DNA from: Bolinopsis microptera
Taxonomy: Eukaryota; Ctenophora; Tentaculata; Lobata; Bolinopsidae
Length of the DNA: 60,000 bases
Direction of reading: 5' to 3'
Assembly (NCBI RefSeq): GCF_026151205.1
Contig: NC_087075.1
Coordinates: 9,968,303-10,028,302 of the forward strand
Below, piece after piece: positions 12,666 through 24,447 of this stretch. Numbering within the stretch: the stretch's first letter is position 1; each line of letters starts with the position of its first letter. The translations under genes and the position numbers were made by a program. The notes below the pieces were generated by a model that was not told the DNA's origin, did not search any database, and saw only the letters and a list, made by a program, of their open reading frames with translations.

Positions 12666-12709
12666 TTTATTCCATTTTGTAGGAACTTTGTCCTACAAAA
12701 TGGAATAAA
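12666..12709. repeat. Perfect 19-bp hairpin, 6-base loop
   Basis: TTTATTCCATTTTGTAGGA, loop ACTTTG, then the exact reverse complement. It could be a small foldback element, a terminator-like or pre-miRNA-like stem. A GC-richer block of about 200 bases follows with no recognised gene. Confidence 0.8.
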
Positions 12710-13559
12710 GCATTTCATAACTTTGGCGCGAGCTGTGAAATGCGAAACGCGACGAAAGTGGGCACCGTCCTTCTCCTCACGATTCGACCGCTATTCCTGC
12801 CGTGTGCGGCTCCGGCTATGTTTTCCTGAGAACATGCTCTGTTGTTACGTACCGTCACACAACACCCGATCAAAGGTCTGTAATCGAGACTGGAGAAAGA
12901 TAAGGTCAGGGCCATTGTACATCACGTAAACCGCCAGACCGGAGATTAAATCCAGTCTATAATGAGCAGAGAGGCCGGTATTTATCAGGAAAAAACTTTA
13001 TGTAAAACCCTTGTCGGAGTGTCGGTGTGATGAGCCGCGCATTGCCACATGTAAGTGCGAACCTCCTTTAAGTTTAGTAACATATTAAAGATCTGGATAC
13101 CAGCGGAGAGGCGAAGCATATAACCAATAAACTTCAAGCATTGACCAATCAAATACCAAAAACACTATCACGTGTCAAAATGAATATATTTTAACCCCCT
13201 CTCCCGGCCCCCTCAGTTGTACTTGTATGCTAATGCATATCTATAGAATACAGAATCTTATCTGATATGTGTTGTTAATGTTCGTAATATTGGGACTTAC
13301 TGATTTCTGTTATTGACAATACTATAATAGAATACTACATAGTATAACTATGAAAATATGTACTGATATCGATAATATGGGACTTGCGTCAGTTCACGGA
13401 TATCCAAGTCAACTTGATTCGTATCCTAACTTTTAAATGTCGCAATATCCAGATATTACTCGGACCTTGGCAACAGATCAGCTTGGAGGAACTGAAGCAT
13501 GTGACATACAACAGCCAATCAACATGAAGGACCTGATTTCTGTGACCTATTTATAGATC

Positions 13560-13810
13560 AGCAATCAATGGACACTAATTGTAATTCCCTACTGAAATAT
13601 TTTGTCACTTTCTCAAAGTAGACACTAGACAGCTCTTTTTTGACCTTGTTGATTAACCTAACAATAATCTTTTCCCAAAGTACCTGGATCCCTGAGGTTA
13701 AAATGAACTCTAGTTCAGCTAGACAGATCCACCAGGCATCGTCTCCCCCTGACCTTGCTCCCCCTTTACCAGGCTGCACTGCCCCGGTACTCAGCATGAA
13801 GTTGGCAAGG
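13560..13810 (-). other. Possible exon, unrecognised
   Basis: A minus-strand frame reads MLSTGAVQPGKGG, then DDAWWICLAELEF, and reaches a possible donor (CAG|GTACTT near 13680). There is no partner exon and no domain. Weak candidate. Confidence 0.2.
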
Positions 13811-13884
13811 TTGCAGACTGAGGGCAGATGAGTGTAACGGTTCGAGGTGGCACAAACTAATTAACTCTATCTACCAGTGGTGAG

Positions 13885-15640
13885 TAGCTGCTCCTTTGTA
13901 ATGCAGACTAGCCCGACTCTTGCTGGGTTGTAGTCAGCCTAGTGCCGACTAGAGTTAGTCTTGTTCAAGCTAGACTGGTCCTGCAGTGACTTTGGCTGGA
14001 CACGCAACGCTGCACAGATATGATCGGGGAAGTTGGGAAGTATCCTGCACAACTTGTCACATAAACGTAACTTTTGTACGATTTCACGTGGTATGACGTC
14101 ATAACTAGTGGGGACAGGGGTAGGACCTCAGGACCTGCACAACTTGGCTTTAAAGTAAATAAACGTACCTTTTTCTATAGCCCAAATAACGGAATAACGG
14201 GCTATTAGATAACTTTTCAAAAATCATGCGAACGAAAATAAATTACAAATATTAATAAGCAAGACACAAACTGCAGTAGACAAGCGCACTTTTACTTATA
14301 TAGTTATATCAAACTCTATGCAATCACGTGACTACTGGCTCTTGGGTTATTTGGTAATGGTCATCACATTTCTGCCGTCACCACGTTGTTGGTTTTTAGG
14401 TAAGATTAAAGCAAATAACGTCTAAATGTCACATTTCGTGATAGTGATCCTTGAGAAAATGAATTTATTTGCAGAGGTTCTTGCACTCTGCACTCAATAC
14501 TACTGCGGAGTAGGCTGCTGAACTATGTACTTAACTGCTACGTGAATCTTGAAGTTCAAGTAGACATCTCTACGTCGTTTTGCGTCTAAGCTCATATGAC
14601 GTCATATTGACACGTGACATAAGCCCGTCAATCAGGGTGCTGGAGTTCATTCTCGTGAGATATTTCTAATAGAATTAAGAAGCATTACAGCATGATATGA
14701 CTTAATAATTATGTAAGATACTTGTATATAACTTGTATATAAGATACAAGTTTCGAACATTTTAATCTATTTTCAGAGAACTGTGCATATAAAATTTATT
14801 GACGTGAATCAACCGCAAAACGTTATTTAATTACGGTTAGGTTCAAGCCACCGCAAACAACACTTTTTTCATGCCAGGATACAGTTCAATGACAAAATAA
14901 TAAAAACTTATAAACGTAATTTCAAAGTCAAACTTAAATAGAATACAAGCTAAACATATTGCACACAATCATGAATAATAATAATTGAATAAATACGAAA
15001 TCTTGAAACAATCTTATCACCGAAATAATGAAAAATAATAATCGAACAGGCCTATAACGGAGCACAAAATAACCTGTTTAGGAATCATAACTTAGAATGT
15101 ATTCTCATAATTAATATTCAAATAAAACTCGGATCAAACAACAAACAACAAATACATATATCACACCGTATATAATTCAATAGCATTAGCTTCATCATGA
15201 AAAAATGGCTAATCACAACTAAATACAACACACACAAAATACATAACCTCTCAACAGGACGGATTGAAAGCACGAAATTATATTTAATCAAATCTACTTC
15301 TCGCCCCAGCTGTTTTGCAGCTACCGAACATACCAAGTGGCTTTATTTTCGCAAGATATATCAAAGTATCAAGCACAAAGCCAACAAGTTCGCAGTTCTT
15401 GAATTCAGATCACAAAATTAGATATCGGCCTTTGTCTCTTCTAAAATTAGCTCATTTTGGAGCACGCTCCTTCAGTCACATGACATGACGTAACGTTAAG
15501 GGGGGTCTTGCTGCTCCTTTATAATACGGACTAGTTTTAATTAAGTACAATCATCACGTGATATGACGTCACGTCCCGTGACATGACGTAACGTGAAGGG
15601 GGTCCTGCAGCTGCTCCTTTATAATACAGACTAGTTTTAA
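13885..15640. repeat. Dispersed TGCTCCTTTATAATACAGACTAG-type repeat (three copies) and other duplications
   Basis: GCTGCTCCTTT followed by rTAATrCrGACTAG occurs near 13888, 15509 and 15612. The last two lie in a ~100 bp duplication that also carries CACGTGATATGACGTCACG. Near 14044 and 14130 another motif, CTGCACAACTTG followed by AAACGTA, is duplicated. The remaining DNA between 13.8 and 16.3 kb is AT-rich without recognised coding sequence. Confidence 0.65.
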
Positions 15641-16330
15641 GACGAGTGCCGTGAAGCTGGTTTAAAAGAGTAGGAGGAGACGATGAGAACGTATAAAATA
15701 GGAGTAGAACGTCTAAGAGTGGGGTTAGAAAGGGCGGCTAGACATTGAACAGTCTCAAAACTTATATGAACTGCTGTCCAGTGCTAGAGCAATACTAATA
15801 AAGCTGATAAGGTTTAATTTATATTGTGATTATGAGCGTATATGAAAATTGTATTCTGGAAATGTTCCCTCGGGGCTCGGGCGGTTATACAAATACAATG
15901 CAGCCCGAGCTGGTTCCCAAAACGGTATTCAAATAAACTAGGTCAATATGTCGTTCTTTTTTTCTGTCAATCTTTACATGATGATTAAAAATAAGCCATG
16001 GAAAACTCTCAAAACTCGAGCTACGTCTTTTGAAACAAATATATACGACTTTATGTACTCCACTCAGGTTGCATCACCAAGAATTGGAAAAAATACAGCA
16101 TCATTTGAGTTATAAGCTATCTGTGAATCTAGGTTCCAACAAGAGGGTGCAGATGATTCCGGAAACAAGTCCTCAAAATACCAGTGTTACCATGACAACC
16201 AGTTAAAAGACCACAGGTTTCATCAAAGTAGAGACCATACCACAATTATTGTTAAGACACTGATCATCCAAAACAGTTCAGGTACTGATCATCCCCACAC
16301 AGGTTCCACTCAATTTCCACGTAAGATACG

Positions 16331-16459
16331 TTACGGCCCAGGTCCCACCAGTGCTAGTAGTAAGTCCCCGTAGGTCCCTGAGGTGTCGTCATCAATTGCC
16401 TCCTTGCAAGTCTTTTTAAACAAATCTTTGTAGCAAAGTTTTATCTGCACCATGTCAAC
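16331..16459 (-). CDS. Annexin terminal exon with stop
   Basis: It starts at CCAG|GTTGAC, encodes the DMVQIKLCYKDLFKK helix and AIDDDTSG, and ends LVGPGP-stop. DDDTSG supplies the bidentate acidic ligand of the repeat 4 calcium site begun in the previous exon. This is the usual annexin C-terminus. Confidence 0.93.
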   Translation of the reverse strand, partial: VDMVQIKLCYKDLFKKTCKEAIDDDTSGTYGDLLLALVGPGP

Positions 16460-19400
16460 CTGGAAGAGACGTCATGATTTAATTCTTGATGAATATATGC
16501 GAGCATAATTAGATTAATTAATGAATTGTGATCTGCTGTAACTATTATATCTTGGAATAGACCCAATGATGTGACACAGCAAGATTTATTGACCATAATT
16601 CCAAACTTTCACCGGCTTTCACAGCATTATTTTTGACTGAGGACTTCATGATAGATTTTGCCCGAAGGAATAAAAAAGTGAACGGCCAAACCAGATTAAA
16701 ATAAAGAATTTAAAATGATTGGCATCTCCTTGTTTGGGATATTTTTTACAAATTCCTAATTCTCAGCAATATATTTTGGCAATACTCCAGCAGTGCACTT
16801 TACAGCATAAGTTTACAGAGCTACGAAATTCAATAAACAATTCTCGTCAATCGGGTGCATTATACGGTTCATTTGGTATACACTATACAGTGGCCACTGG
16901 TCATAAGAAATTAAATATAAAAACGTTACCTCGCATAAGAAATTAGAAATAAGAACGTTACCTCGCATCTCGCCACTATGTTTCTGATGAGTCTGTCATC
17001 GTCAGTACCTAAACCTCTCATTGCTTCATACATCTGATTAGCAAAGAACTCCTGTCTCGATATAATGCACTCTGGGAATAGTTCAACAGCTGTTAGTGAA
17101 ATTAGGGAGAGGGGAAATTAAATGGCCGGCCTTTTACTTTTATATATTGGTCGACGGCCATCATTTTAAATTTTTGGTTATGTTTGGTTTAAATTCTAAG
17201 TTTCCTAAGTTAAGCCCTCTTTTTGAAGTTTGATCAGTTTGAACCGTTTTGAAATAAGAAAATACTTCAACAATGAGGACTTAAAACAAGTTATTTAATA
17301 TTTACCAATATAAGTTGAGATTAGTTCCTTCAGAACCCCACTGAACTCTTCGTTCGCAACATCAACTATTTTCCTATTGTACAGCTGAACAATTCTTTAT
17401 TAATAACTTACTGCTCGTAGTGAAGACGTGTCATTAAAAAGCTACATACAAATGAAAAATAACTGGAAGGTTGCGAATATGGACCCCAGGTATAAGAACC
17501 TGATTGTCTCATGAATTATCAAAAGGAATGGCTGGCACTCAGTTGATAAAAAACTGAAGAAATGTAAATTAGATAAATCAATCAAGTTAATAATACTGAC
17601 CCTCTCATAAGCGTCAAAAGTGGCTCTTAACTGAGCAAATGTAACATTTTGTTGGAACAGAACGTTGATAAAACCTCCTTCATCTGTTCCCCACTTGAAT
17701 TCACCTGCCTGAAGATTAAAGGGAATCGTTATTTGTTCTTTAGCTACATGAACGTCATGAAAGTACCATTTTGGTAATTCGTATTGAGTGCAGTCGTCAG
17801 TTAATCATGGTTATCAATTATCTATATTATTTGCTATAGTGTAAATATTGATTAATTATAAATGAATTAATTAATTACCCCGTAGAGTTCACCAGCGTCG
17901 CTCCTTGCGAGTCTCTCGTCCCATTGACTTTGTTCGTCCCTATCAGCTGGGCTCATCTTAGGACTCCATTCTCGGTGGTACTGGAGGTGAAAAGCGGTGG
18001 TTAGAGTTGGTTTAAGGAAGGGGAGAACCTGTAAGACTGGCCTCCAGAACGTCATTTTTGAGATTCAAACAAATCGAGGATGTTCAAAGGGTGTAGGATG
18101 TTCAGCCCGACAAAATACCGGTGGAAATTATTTCGTAGGTCCTAAAATGACTCCTCCATATCCAGTCTTAACCTTAAATTGGACATAACTCTTTACCTGA
18201 GGTAGCTCTGATTCCTCAGATTAGAACCTGTAAGACTGGCCTCCAGCCGAGTGGTATATGATAACTTATGAGCGAGGGACTGTGTTATCAAAACCCTCTA
18301 GTAGAACTGATAAACAAACGGGCTGATGTAAAAAATGGTGCGGATTATATAAATTAATTAAATATCGAAGCGCCGTTATGTTATAAAATTAAAAATTAAA
18401 AGTGGCTGTATATCATAAAATAATTACCGCATCTTCGAATACTTTCTTTACGAATTCAACGGCGTTTTCTCTGTCTGACATTAATCTTGACTCCTGAGAG
18501 AATGTAATGATCACAATTATTTTACAATTTCAATAGACTTCATATTTTATCTTTCGAATGGCTTAAATTGGATAAATACTTATACTAGGTTAGCGATGAA
18601 GCAAAATGGACCGCTTATCCGTTTATTGAACATTGGTTGATACTTGATAGACATAAGAGACTTACCATGAATATTTTCTCGATATCTTTAACCAAAGAAA
18701 GTGGCCGCCCATTGTCAGCCTTATCAGTAACATCACCGTAAACTGCGATGTTATTTTTTTAGTCAAAGATAGATGAAACCAACAGCCGAGAAGTGACAGT
18801 CTGAAACGGCTATTTTGTCAAAACTCAACTTGAGAATAACCTATTATTTTTTAGTTGAGCACTATCTACTTCAAAAATAGTTGTAACACTATAAGGGTTA
18901 ATTCCAATGAAGGCTTAACGAAACGAACAAAGTGTAGTTCGTACACATCCGCACACACGATCTTACATACCTTCCGCATATTTTTCCTGGATAGCCATAA
19001 GCTGAACGTTTGTTCTGGAACATATGATCTCTGCTAGCAATTCCCCATCAATAGTCAGTAACTGTACAAGAAATTATTCAATGTAATGCAAAGCATATCA
19101 GCATATCTTAACTAAATGAATGATTATGCCAAACATATCTTGACAAAGAATATTATTCAAAACGTTTTATGCTTTAATTCCCTTCTAACTACAACTTGAC
19201 TAGCATGCGATGGTCCAATTGCTAAATTGTCATATCATGAAACTAAAAAGAAGTTTCTAACACCCGACTAAACCCCTAATGAAGCATGTTGTCGAGCAGA
19301 TCAAAAACTCTGATGACAGCTTTGTGAGCGACCTCAGAGAACACCGGGTATACCTACGCATAGCAAGCTGTAGTTTAAACACTTACCTCGAATAGAGCTC

Positions 19401-22400
19401 TGTGCAGAAGTTGTACATCATATAACACAGGGTCTGTTACCAAGGCTTCCACTGCGTCCTGGAAATCTCCGTTCAAACACGACTTCAGCTCCTCCAACAT
19501 GTCCTGGGGAAAGAGATGTTAAATTGTTAGCAGTGCTTTCGTTGGTCGTGGTCCAGGATGTTTCATGATTCTTCAACAGAATTAAAGTAGAGTTAAAAAG
19601 CTCTTTTCATGAAATGTAAACGAGAAGTATAAATCACATTTATTGTCATTTTTGTATACATGTATACCGAACCTTTTGATAGATTTTCATGTAGGTAATA
19701 CAGATCTGTTGTCTCTGAACATTTGATCTGTTTGTTAGTATCTCTATTATAGTTTTCTCAAACTTCTCTTTTTCTTCCTGATCTAAAAAGTAAAGTATTA
19801 GATATCTACACATAACGCGTCGCACATAACGCCGATAACGCGTCATACATGACACGTCACACAAATAAACGCGCCACAGATAACACGTTAAAGATAACGC
19901 GTTACAGATAGCGGGTGAAGTAACGCATTACACTGTGGTCACTCAGACCAAGATAATCCAGGACAGCTATTAAAGTGCTTTGTACATCTGAGACAAAACA
20001 TCAGACAATGATATTGAAGAAATACATCGAATTTACATGTAAAAAAGACACTCTGACACATCAATCCACACATATAAAAGACAACATATGTAATCACAGC
20101 TGTATGTGTAAGAGCAGTTGCATAAAAACATATTTAAGAGCACTATTGATCCTCTGTTGGAGTTGTTCTGCCTTAATGACCCTCTCAGCCGTTCACTTGG
20201 ATCTCAACAGAGGATCAGAAAGCACTCCTTTACATGTTGAACAAATGTATCCTGACGGAGTTCCCGACTTTTGCTTTTACTCAACCTCCCTGTCCCTCTT
20301 AAATTCCCCGAAAGCCCACCAAACCTGTCTGAAACCCAATGTTTTGAGTCGGGCAACAGTTTGTAATAGTCAGGATACCTTTAATGCAACTGCGTATTAA
20401 CAGCTAAAAGGGATCTTTCACTCATAACTTAAGCAATATTTCGGCCATTTTAGACCCCCGGTCTCCACCTCCACTTTTACGCATAACTATTGTGTAGAAA
20501 TTACATCAGCACAAGCATTTTCAAACCCCTTCAACATAACAAGTGAAAGATCCCTAAATACAGAACAGTCACCATCGGTAACAGTAACCAATAACCATAG
20601 TAACAGTAACCAATAACCATGATAACAGCGACAACTACAGAACAGTTACCATCAGATCCGTCGCAGTAGGGCCAGCAGTAGCCACTTTTATTATTTTCTA
20701 CGGTGGGTCTTAAGGCTTTGATAAGAGCGGCAAACCATTTGGCAGGTAAGCTAGCATTTTCGCCGGGCACTGAAACGTAATTTTAGACATTTTATCAACA
20801 CAGCTAATGAGTTGAGACCTTAATGTTATAGGTGGGTAACGTGGTTAATCTAGGTGCTTCAAACCAGCTTTTAGTCATGATGGCAAATGGTGAAAATAAT
20901 TGTTGGGTCAAATGGATATGCTCCATCAGCTGTTGAAAACCATGATTGATATTGTCAGATTTAAAATTGTGGCGTGATCAGGACAAGTTGGGATAAGACG
21001 ATTATATTTGCTTGAGGGGTTCCCTCAAACGATTGGTTAAAAAAGCAACAAATGATTAACAATTATACATTCTATAATCATCCTCAGAAATTTGAACACA
21101 CTGTTTGACAATAATGATTACACAATAGAATTTAAAATTAACAAAAATCTGTGGAAAACATTCAATATTTCAACGATGAACAAAGTAGACTAGGATCATG
21201 AAATATTCTATGTACAGACATATACAAATATACACGTCAATACTTACTCTCAATTCCGAAAAGTTGTTTCAGCTTGCTGGTAATGGAACCTGAAAAAAGG
21301 TTGTTTTCTAATAAAGTCTGTCTGAGCAAGGGAGACTTAAAACAGATCCTCCATGGAATAAAATTGCAAGTAGAGGACACCGTGTAAGAGCGTAAAACTG
21401 AAGCCAGGTTTCTCGGTGTATTTGTTGATGAAAAGCTTAGTCTGGTAGGTAGTCACATCACAGCAGTGAAGAGCAAGATGTCAAGATTTATTGGGGTGAT
21501 GCATAGGATCTAAAACGCAAATTGCCATTGAAGGCCCGTTTAAACATTCTTCAAAGTTTTGTCCAGTCCCATTTAAATTTCTGCTCACTAGTCTGGGGAT
21601 TTGCTGCAAAATCTATTATAGAATCCCTTTTTGCTAAACAAAAACAAGGTTATATGAGAGCGGTTATGACTGAAATGTAAATAATTATTATTTTTAGGAT
21701 GAAATACTCCCAGATCACACAAAACATGCATTTAGAGAACTAAAAACACATTTAGAGAACTAAACACGAGGTCTTAACCGTTCAAGGGGTTATCGTTAAA
21801 AACGCTCTTACTTTACTGCACAAAGTTCGAAATATGTCGAGTATATTACTCAATCAGAACTATTTCCCTTAACTCCTTAAATACACTTAAACGCGGAACG
21901 ATACACCAACAAAATTTAGACTGGTTATAAATTTACTGACTGACTGACCTCAGGGCTTGCATCTTCTATAAAGGGCAAAAGTCCAATGCTTGCTGTATCG
22001 GAGCATAACACTCGCATTGCATGCACATCTAGTATATTTTCCATCAACATATATAAGAAATTGTCAAAAAAGTCTTACTAGATTTGCAAAGTGCTGGTTG
22101 TAACGATGAATGACCATTCTTACTTCACAACTTACCCGGATTACGAAAATCAAAATGAATCTAAACAGCGGAAATATAATAGCCGCCAAACTGAAATAGC
22201 ACAAATTGAATTATCAGGATCTGATTCGAAATCACTAGCCATTCAAACAACACATGTTTCACTGTAACCAATCGCATACCTAAGCTCAGAAAACTGATAA
22301 CTGATAAGACACCTAGTTGCAGCTGTATCAGTTAATAAAGAATTTCTTATAAATTTGCAGATCAGAGCTTTTAGAATCAACCGATGGAATTTGGAATAAA

Positions 22401-22685
22401 AAGTTTTGAATTCGATTACATACTTGCGTGCCCCGCGGAGATGAATATTTCTTATTACAATAATTATATATTTTTGAGTAAACATTGCAATTGACTGGTA
22501 CTACGGGCCAGTCCCCAATCAATCAATATGTCAGAAAGAACGTTACAGAAAGCTATCACGTGACACGCCTTACCTCGTCTGAGCATGAGAGCGGCCTCAA
22601 TAGCTTCCGCGTCCGTTTTAGCGTTGAAGTAGGGGTACGGAGAGATGGTTCCCGTAAACCCCTTCATCGTGTACGGGTGCATGTA
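16331..22685 (-). CDS. Annexin, 13 shared exons (complete body and stop)
   Basis: Exons: 22574-22685, 21248-21289, 20650-20769, 19673-19782, 19387-19503, 18971-19061, 18666-18742, 18428-18493, 17879-17980, 17601-17708, 17306-17384, 16962-17089, 16331-16459. They total 1281 nt, with every phase compatible, giving 426 residues plus a variable N-terminal exon. Annexins are cytosolic proteins that bind acidic membranes through Ca2+. Family signs in order: GTISPYPYFNAKTDAEAI (entry to repeat 1), ILTNRSNVQRQQI (endonexin fold of repeat 1), CSRTNVQLMAIQEKY (repeat 2), AGEFKWGTDEGGFINVL with QLRATFDAY (repeat 3), AMRGLGTDDDRLI with AIDDDTSGTYGDLLLALVG (repeat 4). Repeat 4 keeps a full type II Ca2+ site: GLGT, then an Asp 38 residues later. 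Repeats 1 and 2 lack GxGT. The body is longer than the usual ~310 residues because of a 54-codon insert in repeat 1 and a long repeat 2-3 linker. Confidence 0.95.
16905..16968 (-). repeat. 32-bp tandem duplication of an annexin 5' splice site
   Basis: ATAAGAAATTA, then AAACGTTACCTCGC, occurs twice at the 3' edge of exon 16962-17089. The duplication copies the exon end and donor (GCGAG|GTAACG), giving a second identical donor 32 nt downstream. Use of the copy would shift the frame. Confidence 0.85.
20650..21289 (-). CDS. Annexin exons 3 and 4: symmetric insert in repeat 1
   Basis: Exon 3 (21248-21289, 42 nt) and exon 4 (20650-20769, 120 nt) are both phase 1-1, so either or both can be skipped without changing frame. 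They encode SITSKLKQLFGIE and a segment including PAKWFAALIKALRP and GYCWPYCDGSDG, placed where the Ca2+-binding AB loop of repeat 1 normally lies. Skipping both joins ALMLRR directly to DQEEKEKFEKTIIEIL, close to canonical annexin length. Alternative splicing is an inference. Confidence 0.8.
21300..21690 (+). pseudogene. Non-LTR retrotransposon reverse transcriptase fragment in annexin intron
   Basis: In one plus frame 21394-21510 reads KTEARFLGVFVDEKLS, then HITAVKSKMSRFIGVMHRI and a stop. After a frame change, 21522-21677 reads LPLKARLNILQSFVQSHLNFCSLVWG. This is the known order of the end of Jockey/CR1-like LINE reverse transcriptases (FLGv.iD..L, HI....K.., iG......LP...l..ly..l..PHl.Yc..vWg). 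It is broken by a stop and a frameshift and truncated at both ends, antisense to the host gene. Confidence 0.8.
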
Positions 22686-22904
22686 CTGAAATAAAGCGGG
22701 TTAGAGCCTGTGAGAAATAGCTGTTTAGAGGCTGCGTGGTATAGCACTGTTTAGATAATAAGTTAACTCTTATCATACTGGGGGTGGGTTAATTCATCCA
22801 TCCCCCCCCCCATCATCAGTAACAAACAATCCGTAAATCTCAACCATGTACTGAACCCCTGTGGGAGATACAGTGTAATCAGGTTCAGATGAAACTAAAC
22901 TTAC

Positions 22905-22948
22905 CGTGTCTTCATCCACGGCGTCCCTTTATATTCCACCGAGCTCAT
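22905..22948 (-). CDS. Possible alternative (probably non-coding) first exon of annexin
   Basis: A good donor, ACACG|GTAAGT, lies 220 bases upstream of the first shared exon. An ATG at 22948 opens a short frame (MSSVEYKGTPWMKT) but leaves phase 2, which does not fit the phase-0 start of the next exon. If used, this is more likely a 5' UTR exon, with translation starting at MHPYTMKGF in the shared exon. A 22-nt internal version (22905-22926) would need a poor acceptor. Confidence 0.35.
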
Positions 22949-23784
22949 TTCAATTACCCCAATTAAGCTCGTTTTTATATGTAAATTATATTTTATAAGT
23001 TAGCTCACATGGATTCATTGACATATTGAACAAAGACCGCCTAGGAGAAATCATTTGCAATGTACATAGTTCTCAGCTATTACGCGGTCTTTAAAATCAG
23101 TTTTATTTATCATTATGTCTGATTTATGATGACGTCAAAACACAAAAGGGGTTTCTCCTGCCTACCGTACAATTTGTTCACTCCTATTATTCCTAAATAT
23201 ACGAGACTCGCAATCTTACACCCAACCGGTAAAATGTAATGTGTAATGTGGAATGAATTGTTACGCTTATTACTTATATGTCACAAAATAACGTTCACAA
23301 ATTACTGAAATAAGAACTGAATATACAGAAGTTAAAACAAAACTGAAAATAAAAGTAGTTTACATTTTAACGTTTGAGACGACAACTTTTGCGATAGTCA
23401 AAATCACGTACCCTAGTATAGCGACTAAGAAACATGTACTTTATAATTTATCAATTTCAGGAACTTGTCATCTTCGTGAATTTATATATTTTCAGAGGAT
23501 TGTTTCAAAACAAAAGAGCCACAGTTTTAACTAAAAAATAACCGTGATAGAGACGTTAGGTTATTAGGTTCTTATTTTCTGTTCAAAGTACCATATTTAC
23601 AACTGGTAACCTTGATTAGTAATATCAATACATTTTTTGGCAACCAGACATTAACCTACATACCTGCTAACACTAGGTTTATAAAGGTTTGTTCTGGAAG
23701 GATTTAATTTGTATGACGGGGTTTTATTTTAGATACATTATTCGTCTTCACCTATAATTTAAGCTTATAGCGGGGAATAAATAC

Positions 23785-23835
23785 CTTGCTGAGTTTCGGA
23801 TTTCTCTTCACGGAGTCGTGCTTTTTAATCGACAT
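23785..23835 (-). CDS. Annexin alternative first exon a
   Basis: ATG at 23835 opens MSIKKHDSVKRNPKLSK and ends in phase 0 at AAG|GTATTT. It joins directly to YMHPYTMKGF of the first shared annexin exon. It is the nearest coding first exon and is basic. Its KLSK end is shared with first exon d, which supports common origin. Confidence 0.75.
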
Positions 23836-23931
23836 TTTCGGGTTTTCTTCCGCAACTAATTAACTCTACTTCGTAAACTATAAACTCTGCTCTTAAAACA
23901 CAATTATGTCCGCATGAAAAAGATATGCGAT

Positions 23932-23999
23932 GCAATATTAATTAGTAAACAATTAGCAATATTAATTAGTAAATAATTAGCAATATTAATTAGTAAACA
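23932..23999. repeat. 24-bp AT-rich tandem repeat, ~3 copies
   Basis: GCAATATTAATTAGTAAACA with small variants is repeated three times just upstream of first exon a. Confidence 0.9.
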
Positions 24000-24405
24000 A
24001 GTTTAAGCTGTCGTTGATAAATTATTACTGATAGTCTGTGAAACCATGAAAAAAGTAACTGAAATTGAAGAAAGTGAAAAAAATAAACTGAGAAAGTACC
24101 AGAATTAATTTGTAAAAATAGATTTTGCAAATTTAAAAAGGTTACAAGGAAATTATCGAATCTTACGATTCTTTTATTGAGCATTTGAAAACAAACGTTG
24201 ATAAAAATTAGAATTTAAACAAATTTCAATGAGAAAGGAGCCACTAATTGCTCAGCCGAGAGCTTTATTTTTATAATTTGACTTCAAGGGGAGTCATCAC
24301 AACACCTTAAAGCTTTTCACTTTACAGTTTGTAGCATTTAGCAACACGTCATAGCAACACATAACAACACATAACAACACGCGACATAAAATACACTAAA
24401 CAAAC

Positions 24406-24447
24406 CTTGCCAAAATCCTGTCTTCTGGCCTTGTGGTTCATAGTCAT
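24406..24447 (-). CDS. Candidate annexin alternative first exon b
   Basis: ATG at 24447 gives MTMNHKARRQDFGK, ending in phase 0 at AAG|GTTTGT. Phase and the final Lys fit the other first exons, but the donor is weaker and the exon is short. Confidence 0.45.
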
